Shown here piece by piece: positions 1 through 7,673 of a stretch of DNA of 61,542 bases. Position numbers and translations under genes: made by a program. Source of the stretch: JBBTQS01 sp964627055 (GTDB taxonomy: Bacteria > Patescibacteriota > Patescibacteriia > Magasanikbacterales > JBBTQS01); contig CAZVGV010000005.1 in NCBI GenBank assembly GCA_964627055.1, positions 1-61,542 of the forward strand, given 5' to 3'. Under the pieces are notes generated by a model that was not told the DNA's origin, searched no databases, and saw only the letters and a list, made by a program, of their open reading frames with translations. The stretch's first letter is position 1, and the number at the start of each line of letters is the position of its first letter.

Positions 1-322
<322 letters not shown>

Positions 323-401
323 AATCTACTAAAGCATTCAGTGTACTTCGCGTTGTTTATACGACGCGTGCGTATCATCTCTTCAATCATAAAGCATCCA
401 C

Positions 402-516
402 TTTCTAGGTGCCTGTTGCGGGAAGGTAATACCTGTTCCCATTCCGAACACAGCAGTCAAGCTTCTCAGCCCCGATGGTAGCGCTTTTGCGCAAGAGTAG
501 GACGGCGCCTGGACAG
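402..516 (+). rRNA. rrf: 5S ribosomal RNA
   Basis: A 5S rRNA about 115 nt long. Its closing helix pairs the region just before AGGTGCC (408-414) with GGCGCCT (504-510). The conserved CCATTCCGAACAC loop is at about 439-451 and the GATGGTA segment follows. It lies about 80 nt after 23S in the same orientation, as in a normal rRNA operon. The ends are set by helix I pairing and are approximate. Confidence 0.95.
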
Positions 517-542
517 TGGATGTTTTTTGTTTCAAAGCTTTT

Positions 543-572
543 ACAAAAGCCGCTAATTTTAGCGGCTTTTGT
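543..572 (+). terminator. Terminator of the rRNA operon
   Basis: A 12-bp perfect stem (ACAAAAGCCGCT with AGCGGCTTTTGT) and a 6-nt loop, just behind 5S rRNA. The T tract lies within the 3' arm and is followed by GTTCTT. Confidence 0.85.
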
Positions 573-576
573 GTTC

Positions 577-605
577 TTGACAGAAGTATGATAGTATCAT
601 ACCAT
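577..605 (+). promoter_or_regulatory. Promoter of the RHH-nucleotidyltransferase gene
   Basis: TTGACA at 577-582, a 17-bp spacer, then TACCAT at 600-605. The predicted transcription start near 612 leaves a leader of only about 12 nt before ATG 624, and no Shine-Dalgarno is seen. The spacer is filled by the palindrome at 586-602. Confidence 0.65.
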
Positions 606-627
606 CTATTCATCATACCAAGTATGA
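586..627 (+). promoter_or_regulatory. Putative RHH operator with four half-sites
   Basis: GTATGA at 586-591, TCATAC at 597-602, TCATAC at 613-618 and GTATGA at 622-627. The first two form the perfect 17-bp palindrome GTATGATAGTATCATAC between the -35 and -10 boxes. The second pair is a 15-bp inverted repeat that includes the start codon at 624. Ribbon-helix-helix repressors bind such short repeated palindromes as dimers of dimers, so autoregulation by the encoded RHH domain is inferred. Confidence 0.6.
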
Positions 628-1475
628 AAACGGAGAAAGAGAATAAGGATCGTTTGACTATTACGCTTTCGCCTTCGATTCTCAAGAAGGTTGATTCCCT
701 AATTGATGGGAAGGCGGTGCGCAATCGATCTCATGCGATTGAAACCATTCTCAGTCAGCATATTCTCTCCCGTGTGACCAAGGTCATTATTCTTGCAGGT
801 GGCAAGGGTGCCAATATGCGCCCGCTCACATACGAGATTCCGAAGGCTATGCTTCCGGTACATGACCGTCCGCTCGTTGAACATTCCATTACTTCTCTTG
901 TGGCTGCAGGATTGCGCGATATCACGATTGTGGTCGGGCATTTGGGCAACAAGGTAGAGCAGGCGTTTGGTGACGGCTCACGATTTGGCGCACGTATTAC
1001 GTATGTGCGGGACCTCGAGGAGTCTGGTACGGCGCAAGCTCTCTCTGCTGCGCGCAAGGTTGTAGGGGACAATCCATTCCTATTGCTTTATGGAGATGTG
1101 CTTGCATCGATCGACTGGTTGTCGCTTATCGACTTCCATGATCAGCAGGAATCACTGCTTACTATGGCAGTGACAACTGTAACAGACACGACGCCATGGG
1201 GAGTCGTTACAATGCAGGGTGCACATATCACCGGACTTGAGCAGCGACATGACGCTCCAGCTGGGAATAGTCATCTCATCAATTCCGGAGTGTATGTGGT
1301 TGATCCAAGTGTACTCACACGCATCACACCAAGCATGAAGAGCTTTGAAGATGAAGTGGTTGCGCCAATGACTGCACGTCATGAGGTTGCTGGGTATCAC
1401 TTCTCTGGTCAATGGTTCGATGTAGGTTCTTCTGCAGAATACGCTCGCGCGCTCAAGGAATGGTCTCCGAGCTGA
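624..1475 (+). CDS. RHH DNA-binding domain fused to NDP-sugar nucleotidyltransferase
   Basis: Protein of 283 aa. Residues about 8-48 match a CopG/Arc-type ribbon-helix-helix: the strand RLTITL, a helix, then NRSHAIETIL. From about residue 53 it is a GT-A type nucleotidyltransferase with the nucleotide-binding loop ILAGGKGANMRPLT, the PKAMLP lysine motif and YGDV as the metal-binding aspartate region. The family joins NTP and a sugar-1-phosphate to give NDP-sugar and pyrophosphate. The loop reads GGKGANMRP where GGxGTRLxP is usual. ATG 624 is chosen over the in-frame codon at 516 because 516 lies in 5S rRNA and the promoter is at 577-605. The RHH part probably binds the repeats over the gene's own promoter. 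The sugar substrate is unknown. Confidence 0.85.
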   Translation: MKTEKENKDRLTITLSPSILKKVDSLIDGKAVRNRSHAIETILSQHILSRVTKVIILAGGKGANMRPLTYEIPKAMLPVHDRPLVEHSITSLVAAGLRDITIVVGHLGNKVEQAFGDGSRFGARITYVRDLEESGTAQALSAARKVVGDNPFLLLYGDVLASIDWLSLIDFHDQQESLLTMAVTTVTDTTPWGVVTMQGAHITGLEQRHDAPAGNSHLINSGVYVVDPSVLTRITPSMKSFEDEVVAPMTARHEVAGYHFSGQWFDVGSSAEYARALKEWSPS

Positions 1476-1479
1476 GACT

Positions 1480-1591
1480 CTTCTCCCAACCTTCAACCAG
1501 ATATCTGTGCTTGTTCTGGTCGTAGATTGGGGGAAGGGCCTTAGCCCAACTGGTGGTGCTGTAACGTGATGTGTGCACCGCATCTCACGTT
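1480..1591 (+). promoter_or_regulatory. Structured 5' leader of the HAD gene
   Basis: Three consecutive hairpins lie between two genes: CTTCTCCCAA (1480-1489) with TTGGGGGAAG (1527-1536), enclosing ACCAG/CTGGT; a small GGGC/GCCC hairpin (1536-1547); and AACGTGATG (1563-1571) with CATCTCACGTT (1581-1591). No T tract follows, so a leader RNA is more likely than a terminator. Ligand or protein control is only a guess. Confidence 0.4.
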
Positions 1592-1643
1592 GCCGCTTCA
1601 CCCGAAGTGGCCGAACATCGACAACCAAGGTAGGAGAGAACTC

Positions 1644-2576
1644 GTGCAATCGACTCATGGGGCGCGGTTCAAACCACGCCGAGCAGTGATTACCGACCTC
1701 GATGATTCACTGATCACGAGCCACGCGAGTGGTCGGGATCGGTTTGGGTGGGAGCCCATCGTTGAGGCGTTCGCCGCGTTTGCGGCGAACAACATCAAGC
1801 TCCACATCGTCACGCTCAACGGAGCGCCGTTTGTGGCTGGCATCTGCAATGGCATCAGCCACAAGGCTGCCGAGCACATGCTTGGTGATGTGCACGTCGG
1901 TGAAGGGAACGTGTCGCTCGTCGTGCGGGACAATGGTTCCTGTCGTGAGTGGTGCGAGGTTCCAATTCTGGACCCGCCCCCCATCGAGTGCGAGCTGGAT
2001 CGGGTGCGCGTGCGTCACATCGTGGCGCGAGTTGCACCAGATCTGCGTGTCCGCAGCGTCGGCATGTCGCTGATGGTTTCCTATTCGGTCGAACCGCACC
2101 AGCGGAGTGGCTGGATCGAGGAAATCCAAGAGGCAATCGACGGGGCATCAGAGCTGCAAACGCAGTGGGTGGTGGGTAACGGTGGCCACCCGCACATCAT
2201 CGACATCGTTCCAGCTCATGCTGCGGACAAGGGCAAAGGAATTGTTGCACTTCTCGCGCACGCTGAACGTGTCGGTCAGCCGATCGATCTGTCGGGGAGC
2301 GCATGGTTCGGCGATTCCGATGCAGATATCAAGGCGCTCGAGGAGCTCACGTCTGTGCGACGTCGCTCCGAAGGGAAGGCCATCGGCTTTGTCGCAACGC
2401 ACTCCGGTGCGTCCGCGGCATACATCGCAGCAGTTAGGGCAGCACCCTGCCCCTCCTTCGTCTCCAGTGAGATGCTGGCGGAGCGGGCTGTGCCGCAGAT
2501 GCTTGCTGAGTACGATCGGGTGATCGGGCTCGGCGTCAACAACAATCGCAACGGAAGCTGCTTCAACGTGACGTGA
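1644..2576 (+). CDS. HAD-superfamily phosphatase (Cof/SPP-like)
   Basis: Protein of 310 aa. HAD motif I is TDLDDSLI (first Asp the nucleophile, second the acid) near residue 17. The conserved lysine lies in DKGKGI and motif IV in GDSDADIKAL near residue 232. The spacing, with a large cap between motif I and the lysine, fits the C2-capped Cof or sucrose-phosphatase type, which removes phosphate from sugar phosphates. I chose GTG 1644 because a Shine-Dalgarno (TAGGAGAG, 1631-1638) sits 6 nt before it; the longer frame from 1566 has none. The gene is richer in G+C, with many C- and G-ending codons, than the core genes around it. The substrate is unknown. Confidence 0.75.
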   Translation: MQSTHGARFKPRRAVITDLDDSLITSHASGRDRFGWEPIVEAFAAFAANNIKLHIVTLNGAPFVAGICNGISHKAAEHMLGDVHVGEGNVSLVVRDNGSCREWCEVPILDPPPIECELDRVRVRHIVARVAPDLRVRSVGMSLMVSYSVEPHQRSGWIEEIQEAIDGASELQTQWVVGNGGHPHIIDIVPAHAADKGKGIVALLAHAERVGQPIDLSGSAWFGDSDADIKALEELTSVRRRSEGKAIGFVATHSGASAAYIAAVRAAPCPSFVSSEMLAERAVPQMLAEYDRVIGLGVNNNRNGSCFNVT

Positions 2577-2589
2577 TTGGAGGGGAGTG

Positions 2590-2850
2590 ATGCAGACGGT
2601 TACCTACGATGATGTGCAGATGGAGCAACTCATGCAGCGAGTGCTCGGGAGGTACTCGGTGTTCAATCGTGCGTTCATCTGCGAGCGTGTCGCCAGCTAC
2701 GATGACGTGCGTGCGAAGCGGCTCTTCCTCGAAGAACTCGCGACGATCGAGGCCAAGGACTGTCCTGCGGACGCGCCGAAGCGCCTCAGCAATCTGATGG
2801 TCTACTACGACCCGAACGATTTCGTCTACTGCGTACAGGAGACGCAGTAG
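2590..2850 (+). CDS. Small acidic protein of unknown function
   Basis: Protein of 86 aa, 14 nt behind the HAD gene, with a strong Shine-Dalgarno (GGAGGGGAG, 2579-2587). GTG 2587 and ATG 2590 are both possible; the site fits ATG 2590 best. The sequence is helical and charged, with no membrane segment or signal. The FLEELATIEAKDCP stretch and a C-terminal FVYCVQETQ are notable but I recognise no family. It shares the high G+C style of the HAD gene and ends at a strong terminator, so the two form a small unit. Confidence 0.6.
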   Translation: MQTVTYDDVQMEQLMQRVLGRYSVFNRAFICERVASYDDVRAKRLFLEELATIEAKDCPADAPKRLSNLMVYYDPNDFVYCVQETQ

Positions 2851-2874
2851 CGGCGAAAACCGCGCCAACTGAAG

Positions 2875-2930
2875 CGCCGGAGAAGCCCCAAGGAAACATT
2901 CTTGGGAACACTTCTCCGGCGTTTTCTTTT
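2875..2930 (+). terminator. Two-part terminator after the HAD unit
   Basis: The outer stem CGCCGGAGAAG (2875-2885) pairs with CTTCTCCGGCG (2911-2921). An inner CCCCAAG/CTTGGG stem stacks on it and TTTTCTTTTT follows. Confidence 0.85.
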
Positions 2931-2955
2931 TACAAAATTCCTAGGATTTTGGTCC

Positions 2956-2983
2956 TTGCCAAGCATAGTATGTATGCTACACT
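2956..2983 (+). promoter_or_regulatory. Promoter of the ROK kinase operon
   Basis: TTGCCA at 2956-2961, a 16-bp spacer and TACACT at 2978-2983. The start codon at 2994 lies about where transcription should begin, so the mRNA is predicted to be leaderless. Confidence 0.6.
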
Positions 2984-2993
2984 GAGCACACCT

Positions 2994-3899
2994 ATGCGTA
3001 CTGCAATCGCCATTGATTTTGGAGGAACGTTTCTCAAGGGTGCCATTGTTCGCGAAGATGGCACGATTCTCGAGCGCGAACAACGACCGACAGGAAGTGC
3101 GGATGGCGCTGATGCAGTATTATCGAATCTCGTACAATTGATTAGTGATTTGCGCATGAGGGCGCCTGAATCGATAGGCGTTGGTCTTGGCGTTCCTGCG
3201 CCGATTAACCATCGTGATGGCGTTGCAGCAACGTTTCCAAATGTTTCGCTGCCAGACAATTTTCCTATTCGTGAATATATTTCGCAGCGCTGCGAGTTAC
3301 CTGTTGTCGTGCATAATGACGCAAACGCTGCAGTACTTGGCGAGGCGTGGATTGGTGCAGCGCATGGTGTCACTGATGTGCTCATGCTCACACTTGGGAC
3401 AGGTATCGGTGGTGGTGTGATCAGTAATTCGGTCCTGATTCAGGGGGCTGATGGACTTGGCGCAGAGCTTGGTCACATGCGATTGCGCATGGATGGTCCG
3501 GCGTGTGGAGCAGGTGTTGCAGGTTGTCTTGAAGCCCTTGCATCTGCACCTGCTGTGGTACGTATGGCGGTTGAGCGACTCGATGCAACGATCAAGGATT
3601 CACGCGAAGTGTATGATCGTGCAAAGAAGGGTGATGCTACTGCTGTAGCAATTTGGAGTGAAATTGGAGCGCTCTTGGGTGTGGCGGTTGGTAACTACAT
3701 CAATATTTTTAACCCCCGAATTGTGCTTTTGGGCGGTAACATGAGTAACGCCTTGGAGTTTATTTTGCCATCGTTGCATGAGGCAGCGCAGGCAACGTGT
3801 TACCCAGCACTTTATAAAGCCTGCACTATCACCCAGGCGAAGTTGGGTAATGATGCAGGAATGCTTGGTGCAGCACATAGTGTATTCATGGGTGTATGA
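2994..3899 (+). CDS. ROK-family sugar kinase (glucokinase-like)
   Basis: Protein of 301 aa, the usual ROK length. The N-terminal phosphate loop is AIDFGGTFLKGAIV. HNDANAAVLGE holds the catalytic Asp, followed by LGTGIGGGVI and the ELGHM histidine. ROK kinases phosphorylate glucose, N-acetylmannosamine or related sugars with ATP. The zinc motif is degraded: the family CxCGxxGCxE reads CGAGVAGCLE here, so the middle cysteine is Ala. ATG 2994 is chosen over 2949 because the promoter lies between them. Its stop overlaps the start of the TrmB-like regulator by 4 nt (ATGA). Confidence 0.85.
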   Translation: MRTAIAIDFGGTFLKGAIVREDGTILEREQRPTGSADGADAVLSNLVQLISDLRMRAPESIGVGLGVPAPINHRDGVAATFPNVSLPDNFPIREYISQRCELPVVVHNDANAAVLGEAWIGAAHGVTDVLMLTLGTGIGGGVISNSVLIQGADGLGAELGHMRLRMDGPACGAGVAGCLEALASAPAVVRMAVERLDATIKDSREVYDRAKKGDATAVAIWSEIGALLGVAVGNYINIFNPRIVLLGGNMSNALEFILPSLHEAAQATCYPALYKACTITQAKLGNDAGMLGAAHSVFMGV

Positions 3900-4642
3900 T
3901 CGAGCAAACACTTTCGCATCTCGGGTGGTCAGACAAGCAGGTACATGTGTATCTCGCGCTTCTACGCCTTGGGCCTTCTCCGGTGCGTAAGCTGGCACTT
4001 GCAGCAGGGACAAATCGTGGTACGACATATGATATTTTGAAATCGCTTCGTGAACTCGGAGTGGTCGGCATGTACAACAAGACAGCAAAGCAGTACTTTG
4101 TTGCCGAAGACCCGGAGACCTTGCTTCGTGCACATGCAGCACGCATGGACGAGCTGGCTCAGGCAAAAGGTGAGTTGCAAGATGCGTTGCCACAGCTTCG
4201 TTCGTTGCATGCGCATGGCGGTGCGAAGCCGGTTGCATTGTTGTTCGAGGGTAAGGAAGCGGTTGGGACTATACTTCGAGATGTACTCGAGCGAGCAGCA
4301 CAAACCGCAGATCGAACGTATTATGCCTATTCTGCTCCGGATGTGCGGTCACAGATGTATGCAGCGATGCCCAAGTTCAATGAAGCGCGAGTGCGTGCAG
4401 ATGTGCGTGTTCGTGTGATTGGGTTGGACGGCTCGACAGGACTGCATGGACTTGATGAGCGTCGTGTATTGAAGGGTAATGATAAAGCATTTGATACGTA
4501 TACCTTCTTGTACGCTGGTCGCGTTGCGTACTTGACGCACGATGCCGCAGGCGAAATCGCCGGGATGATTATTGACAACGCTGGCATGTATCAAACACAA
4601 CGATTTATTTTTGAGTCACTTTGGGATCGATTAACACCGTAA
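3896..4642 (+). CDS. TrmB-like sugar-responsive transcription regulator
   Basis: Protein of 248 aa with an N-terminal winged helix (about residues 8-65: SDKQVHVYLALLRLG, then a recognition helix with NRGTTYDILKSLRELG). A helix about 75-105 follows and then a C-terminal ligand-binding domain. This is the TrmB layout, which in known members senses sugars and controls sugar uptake or metabolism. It is translationally coupled to the ROK kinase (ATGA overlap), so it probably controls this sugar-phosphate operon. It could act as activator or repressor; the ligand cannot be read from the sequence. Confidence 0.8.
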   Translation: MIEQTLSHLGWSDKQVHVYLALLRLGPSPVRKLALAAGTNRGTTYDILKSLRELGVVGMYNKTAKQYFVAEDPETLLRAHAARMDELAQAKGELQDALPQLRSLHAHGGAKPVALLFEGKEAVGTILRDVLERAAQTADRTYYAYSAPDVRSQMYAAMPKFNEARVRADVRVRVIGLDGSTGLHGLDERRVLKGNDKAFDTYTFLYAGRVAYLTHDAAGEIAGMIIDNAGMYQTQRFIFESLWDRLTP

Positions 4643-4646
4643 CGGT

Positions 4647-5309
4647 ATGTTCACCAACCCCACATTGATTGTTGATTTTGACGGTACACTTTGGGACAGC
4701 GAAGGGTTTTTGCGTGAGCTGTACGCCGTCGCGGAACGGTACGGTATTACTCCCAAAGCAATGTTGAATACTTGGGAAGACTCCTGGTCGCACCCCGCAC
4801 GACGCGAAGGCTACTCTGCTCGACGACATGCAGGGAAGTTAGCAGATATCACCCCACGGTATAGTGAGGAAGAGCTGCATACGTGGTTGGAGGACCATCA
4901 TGCACGGATGGGTGATTTTGTGTATCCTGACGCGCATCTGTTTTTGCATGAAATGCGTACTGCAGGTTATTCGCTCATACTGTTGAGTAATGGCGATCCT
5001 GTGTGGCAACGACGGAAGTTGGCAGCAACAGGTCTTGAGGATCATTTTGATTCCGTGCAGGTGAGCCGTCACCCAAAGGAGGATGTGTTGCGTGGGATGA
5101 TTGGTTCAATGGAGCTTCCACATATGCTTTTCATCAATGATAACCCTGAGGAAAATTGGGCAGTAGCGCATTCGTTGCCGAGATTGGCACAAGCGATGCG
5201 TGTGAATAGGGATCGTTGGCCAGAAGAGCACTATGTGCGTGTAGGGCATCCGTATTTTTCTACTCTTGATGATGTGAGGCAGTATGCACACGAATTTTTC
5301 CGCGGATAA
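4647..5309 (+). CDS. HAD-superfamily hydrolase
   Basis: Protein of 220 aa. Motif I is VDFDGTLWDSEG at residues 9-20, motif II is LLSNGDP near 112, a lysine lies in HPKEDVL, and motif IV is FINDNPEENWA. The helical cap between motifs I and II fits a C1-type phosphatase. It starts 4 nt after the TrmB-like gene with no clear Shine-Dalgarno, consistent with coupled translation. Its last 26 nt overlap the next gene in another frame. Likely substrate is a small phosphorylated sugar, by context only. Confidence 0.75.
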   Translation: MFTNPTLIVDFDGTLWDSEGFLRELYAVAERYGITPKAMLNTWEDSWSHPARREGYSARRHAGKLADITPRYSEEELHTWLEDHHARMGDFVYPDAHLFLHEMRTAGYSLILLSNGDPVWQRRKLAATGLEDHFDSVQVSRHPKEDVLRGMIGSMELPHMLFINDNPEENWAVAHSLPRLAQAMRVNRDRWPEEHYVRVGHPYFSTLDDVRQYAHEFFRG

Positions 5310-6075
5310 GGTAGCGATTGTTATTCTTGCAGCAGGTAAGGGAACTCGAATCAATAAGGAGAATGGGGGATTGCCGAAGGTGCTCACACCATTGTATGGT
5401 CAGCCACTCATCTCACATCTTCTTCACAGCATTGAAGACAGCGCGGTTAAGAGGCCTCCCGTTATTGTCGTGGGATATAAAGGTGATCTCGTTCGCGAAA
5501 CTCTAGGACCCTACTATACATATGTAGAGCAAACCGAGCAGCTCGGCACTGGTCACGCAGTGCGCTGTGCTCGTGAAGCCCTTGAGGGTCAGGTAGAAAA
5601 TGTTGTCGTGTTGTACGGAGATCAACCGCATCTTCCTCACGACGTGGTTGATAGATTAATCACGCAGCACGTGGAGTCTGGCAATACGTTGACCATGACC
5701 ACGACTACCGTCGATGATTTCGACGGGTGGCGCGAGCGGCTTCGGTATTACGGTCATATCGTTCGAAATAGCGCTGGAGAGATACAGCAGGTGGTTGAAT
5801 TCAAGGAGGCCACGGAAGAACAGCGCGAAAGCAAAGAGGTAAACCCTGGACACTATTGCTTCAAGGCGTCCTGGCTTTGGTCGCATTTGGATCATTTGTC
5901 GAACACGGGCAACAGTGCGGGGGAGTATTATTTGACTGACCTTATTGGTGTTGCGATTGGTGAGCACGAGCGTATCGGTACTATTGCTATCGATCCACTG
6001 CATTCGCTTGCGGTAAATACACTGGACGAACTCCATGTTCTTGAGGGTGTTTTGAAAAATGTCGGTGATAAGTAA
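5284..6075 (+). CDS. GlmU-like UDP-sugar pyrophosphorylase (single domain)
   Basis: Protein of 263 aa. It has an intact nucleotidyltransferase loop (ILAAGKGTRI), the LPKVLTPLYG lysine motif, EQLGTGHAV and the metal-site YGDQPHL. EYYLTDLIG and VNTLDEL resemble the N-terminal half of GlmU, which makes UDP-N-acetylglucosamine. The left-handed beta-helix acetyltransferase half is absent, so only the pyrophosphorylase step is expected. Start codon is inside the preceding HAD gene (26-nt overlap). The kinase, regulator, phosphatase and pyrophosphorylase form one operon that could activate a salvaged amino sugar. Confidence 0.8.
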   Translation: MHTNFSADKVAIVILAAGKGTRINKENGGLPKVLTPLYGQPLISHLLHSIEDSAVKRPPVIVVGYKGDLVRETLGPYYTYVEQTEQLGTGHAVRCAREALEGQVENVVVLYGDQPHLPHDVVDRLITQHVESGNTLTMTTTTVDDFDGWRERLRYYGHIVRNSAGEIQQVVEFKEATEEQRESKEVNPGHYCFKASWLWSHLDHLSNTGNSAGEYYLTDLIGVAIGEHERIGTIAIDPLHSLAVNTLDELHVLEGVLKNVGDK

Positions 6076-6083
6076 ACATGTAA

Positions 6084-6122
6084 ATATCCACAAAACATCA
6101 GTAAAATAGCTGTTGTGGATAA
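6084..6122 (+). other. Pair of DnaA-box-like sites in inverted orientation
   Basis: ATATCCACA at 6084-6092 and TGTGGATAA at 6114-6122. The second is a perfect match, on the - strand, to the DnaA consensus TTATCCACA; the first has one mismatch. Together they can also form an 8-bp ATCCACAA/TTGTGGAT hairpin. Confidence 0.35.
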
Positions 6123-6137
6123 TTTGTAGAAAAAAAA

Positions 6138-6166
6138 TTGACAAAGAAGTAGGCACTTGCTACTCT
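6138..6166 (+). promoter_or_regulatory. Promoter for the degenerate nucleotidyltransferase gene
   Basis: TTGACA at 6138-6143, a 17-bp spacer, TACTCT at 6161-6166. The predicted start near 6173 gives a leader of about 22 nt that contains the Shine-Dalgarno. Confidence 0.75.
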
Positions 6167-6194
6167 CAGATATGTGACACCAAGGAGGTGCATC

Positions 6195-7085
6195 GTGCGT
6201 ACAGGAATCGTGATTGTCGCAGCAGGGCATGGTGTCCTGCGTCCGGAGGTTTCGAAGCTCGTTGAGTATCTGGATTCGAATCGCCGTGTGACGATCATCG
6301 GGTCGGTTGCGCGGAGCATCTCGAGTATCCATCAAGCCGTGCAAGTGTTCGTACTCAATCGGCGGTTTTCGGAGCAAGTGCGCCAGGCAATTCCGCCTGC
6401 TGCATACGACTCGCTCCGATACTACGTTGAGCAGCCACGTCGCAACGGCGCTGCGGATGCTGTCCGACATGCGTTGCCATTGCTCCTCGAAAAGCAATGC
6501 ACGGAGGTCGTGGTGGTATTCGGAGATATGCCGCTCTGGCGAGCGGCGACAGTGACTCGTCTGCTGCACATGCATCGGCGTACGAACGCCGTCATCACCA
6601 TGACGACTGTGACGCTCCCGGAGCAACATGCTGTTACCATCGATGTACTCGAACGGTATGGGCGTGTGCTATTCGACGCGTCAGGCAACATCGTGCAGGT
6701 CATCGAGCCTGGTGAAGCAAATGAATTGCATTGTCAGGTGGTGCGTCACGTGAATCCGTCGCTGTACGTATTCAATCTCCAGTGGCTTGTGGAAAATATC
6801 GATTCCATAGAGCCACAGTATCGCCAGGATGGCTACGGGGAGGAATATCATCTGCCGCGATTGATTCCAATAGCCGCACAACAAGGTGTGTCCATTGTGA
6901 ACATGTCATTGCGAGATCCTGAAGAGGCGCTTGGCGTGAACACACTGGAAGATCTGAGTCGAGTGCAGGAAGTATGGCAGCGACGCACACGACGTAACAC
7001 AAAGAAAAACACAAAAAGCACAACCACCCCTCGAGGGGGTGGCTGGAAAAGGAAACGTAGGAGTCGCCTTTCAGCAACAGTGTAG
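6195..7085 (+). CDS. Divergent nucleotidyltransferase-fold protein with basic tail
   Basis: Protein of 296 aa, distantly like the GlmU N-terminal domain: IVIVAAGHG where AAGKGTR is normal, VVVFGDMPLW at the metal-site position and LGVNTLEDL near the end. The loop lacks the lysine and arginine that contact the nucleotide, and the following PK motif is SKLVEY, so activity is doubtful. The last 35 residues are very basic (RRTRRNTKK, WKRKRRSR). GTG 6195 is chosen over GTG 6174 because AAGGAGGTG (6182-6190) lies at the right distance. It may be a regulator or have lost catalysis; the real role is unknown. Confidence 0.6.
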   Translation: MRTGIVIVAAGHGVLRPEVSKLVEYLDSNRRVTIIGSVARSISSIHQAVQVFVLNRRFSEQVRQAIPPAAYDSLRYYVEQPRRNGAADAVRHALPLLLEKQCTEVVVVFGDMPLWRAATVTRLLHMHRRTNAVITMTTVTLPEQHAVTIDVLERYGRVLFDASGNIVQVIEPGEANELHCQVVRHVNPSLYVFNLQWLVENIDSIEPQYRQDGYGEEYHLPRLIPIAAQQGVSIVNMSLRDPEEALGVNTLEDLSRVQEVWQRRTRRNTKKNTKSTTTPRGGGWKRKRRSRLSATV

Positions 7086-7132
7086 GTCATTGTGTCACAA
7101 CGGTCAAGGTACGCCTTGCAGCAGGAGTAAGC

Positions 7133-7621
7133 ATGGAAAAAGTACTCGTCGTCCTGGGTTCGGCCCAGGAGAATGAGCGCCTGAGCCGTGCTGCATTCGC
7201 TGCACGGTATCTCGTCGCCAATCCAGGCATCAACCGTGTCGTGTTCTGCGGGTACAACGGAGAAGCTGTCGCGATGGAAGTGTGCGCACGTGCGCATGGA
7301 ATGCCTGCACGCGTGCAGGTACTTCTTGAGCGAGCTTCGAAGCATACGCGTGAGAACGCGCTGTATTCGAAGAACATACTCGAGGTTAATGGCCTTGGGG
7401 GTGCCACAGTTGTCATCGTTACGTGCCGGTATCACATGCCGCGTGCTTGGATGACATTCCGATCGATCTTCGATCGCGTTGAATGCACGGTCGATGGATT
7501 GCCGGACATGAAGGACGTGCGTCAGTTCGTGCGGCTTGAACTGCCGAAGATCCGACGATACGCACTTCAAGGGCATCTCTATCCGTTCAGTCTCTGTGCA
7601 GCGAATGTATCAGACGCGTAA
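7133..7621 (+). CDS. DUF218 (YdcF/ElyC-like) protein
   Basis: Protein of 162 aa. The DUF218 pattern is visible: VLVVLGSAQEN at the start, LERASKHTRENALYSKNIL in the middle (the conserved ENxxxS-type motif) and VTCRYHMPRAWMTF. Family members in other bacteria act in envelope or nucleotide-sugar related steps, but the reaction is not settled. Unlike SanA or ElyC it has no membrane segment. AGGAG at 7123-7127 sets ATG 7133. It lies 47 nt behind the degenerate nucleotidyltransferase and shares its promoter and codon style. Confidence 0.7.
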   Translation: MEKVLVVLGSAQENERLSRAAFAARYLVANPGINRVVFCGYNGEAVAMEVCARAHGMPARVQVLLERASKHTRENALYSKNILEVNGLGGATVVIVTCRYHMPRAWMTFRSIFDRVECTVDGLPDMKDVRQFVRLELPKIRRYALQGHLYPFSLCAANVSDA

Positions 7622-7645
7622 CGCGTTATCGTTCGCTACTGAGGC

Positions 7646-7673
7646 TTTCAACTAACGACGGCTGTGGTACTCT
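7646..7673 (+). promoter_or_regulatory. Promoter of the carbohydrate-binding-like gene, inside a terminator
   Basis: TTTCAA at 7646-7651, a 16-bp spacer and TACTCT at 7668-7673, preceded by TGG (extended -10). The -10 lies inside the hairpin of the upstream terminator, so the new transcript would start past its 5' arm. Confidence 0.45.

Noticed and set aside
7024..7042. CCACCCC/GGGGGTGG hairpin as terminator
   Set aside because: It is inside the reading frame at 6195-7085 and has no T tract on the + side.
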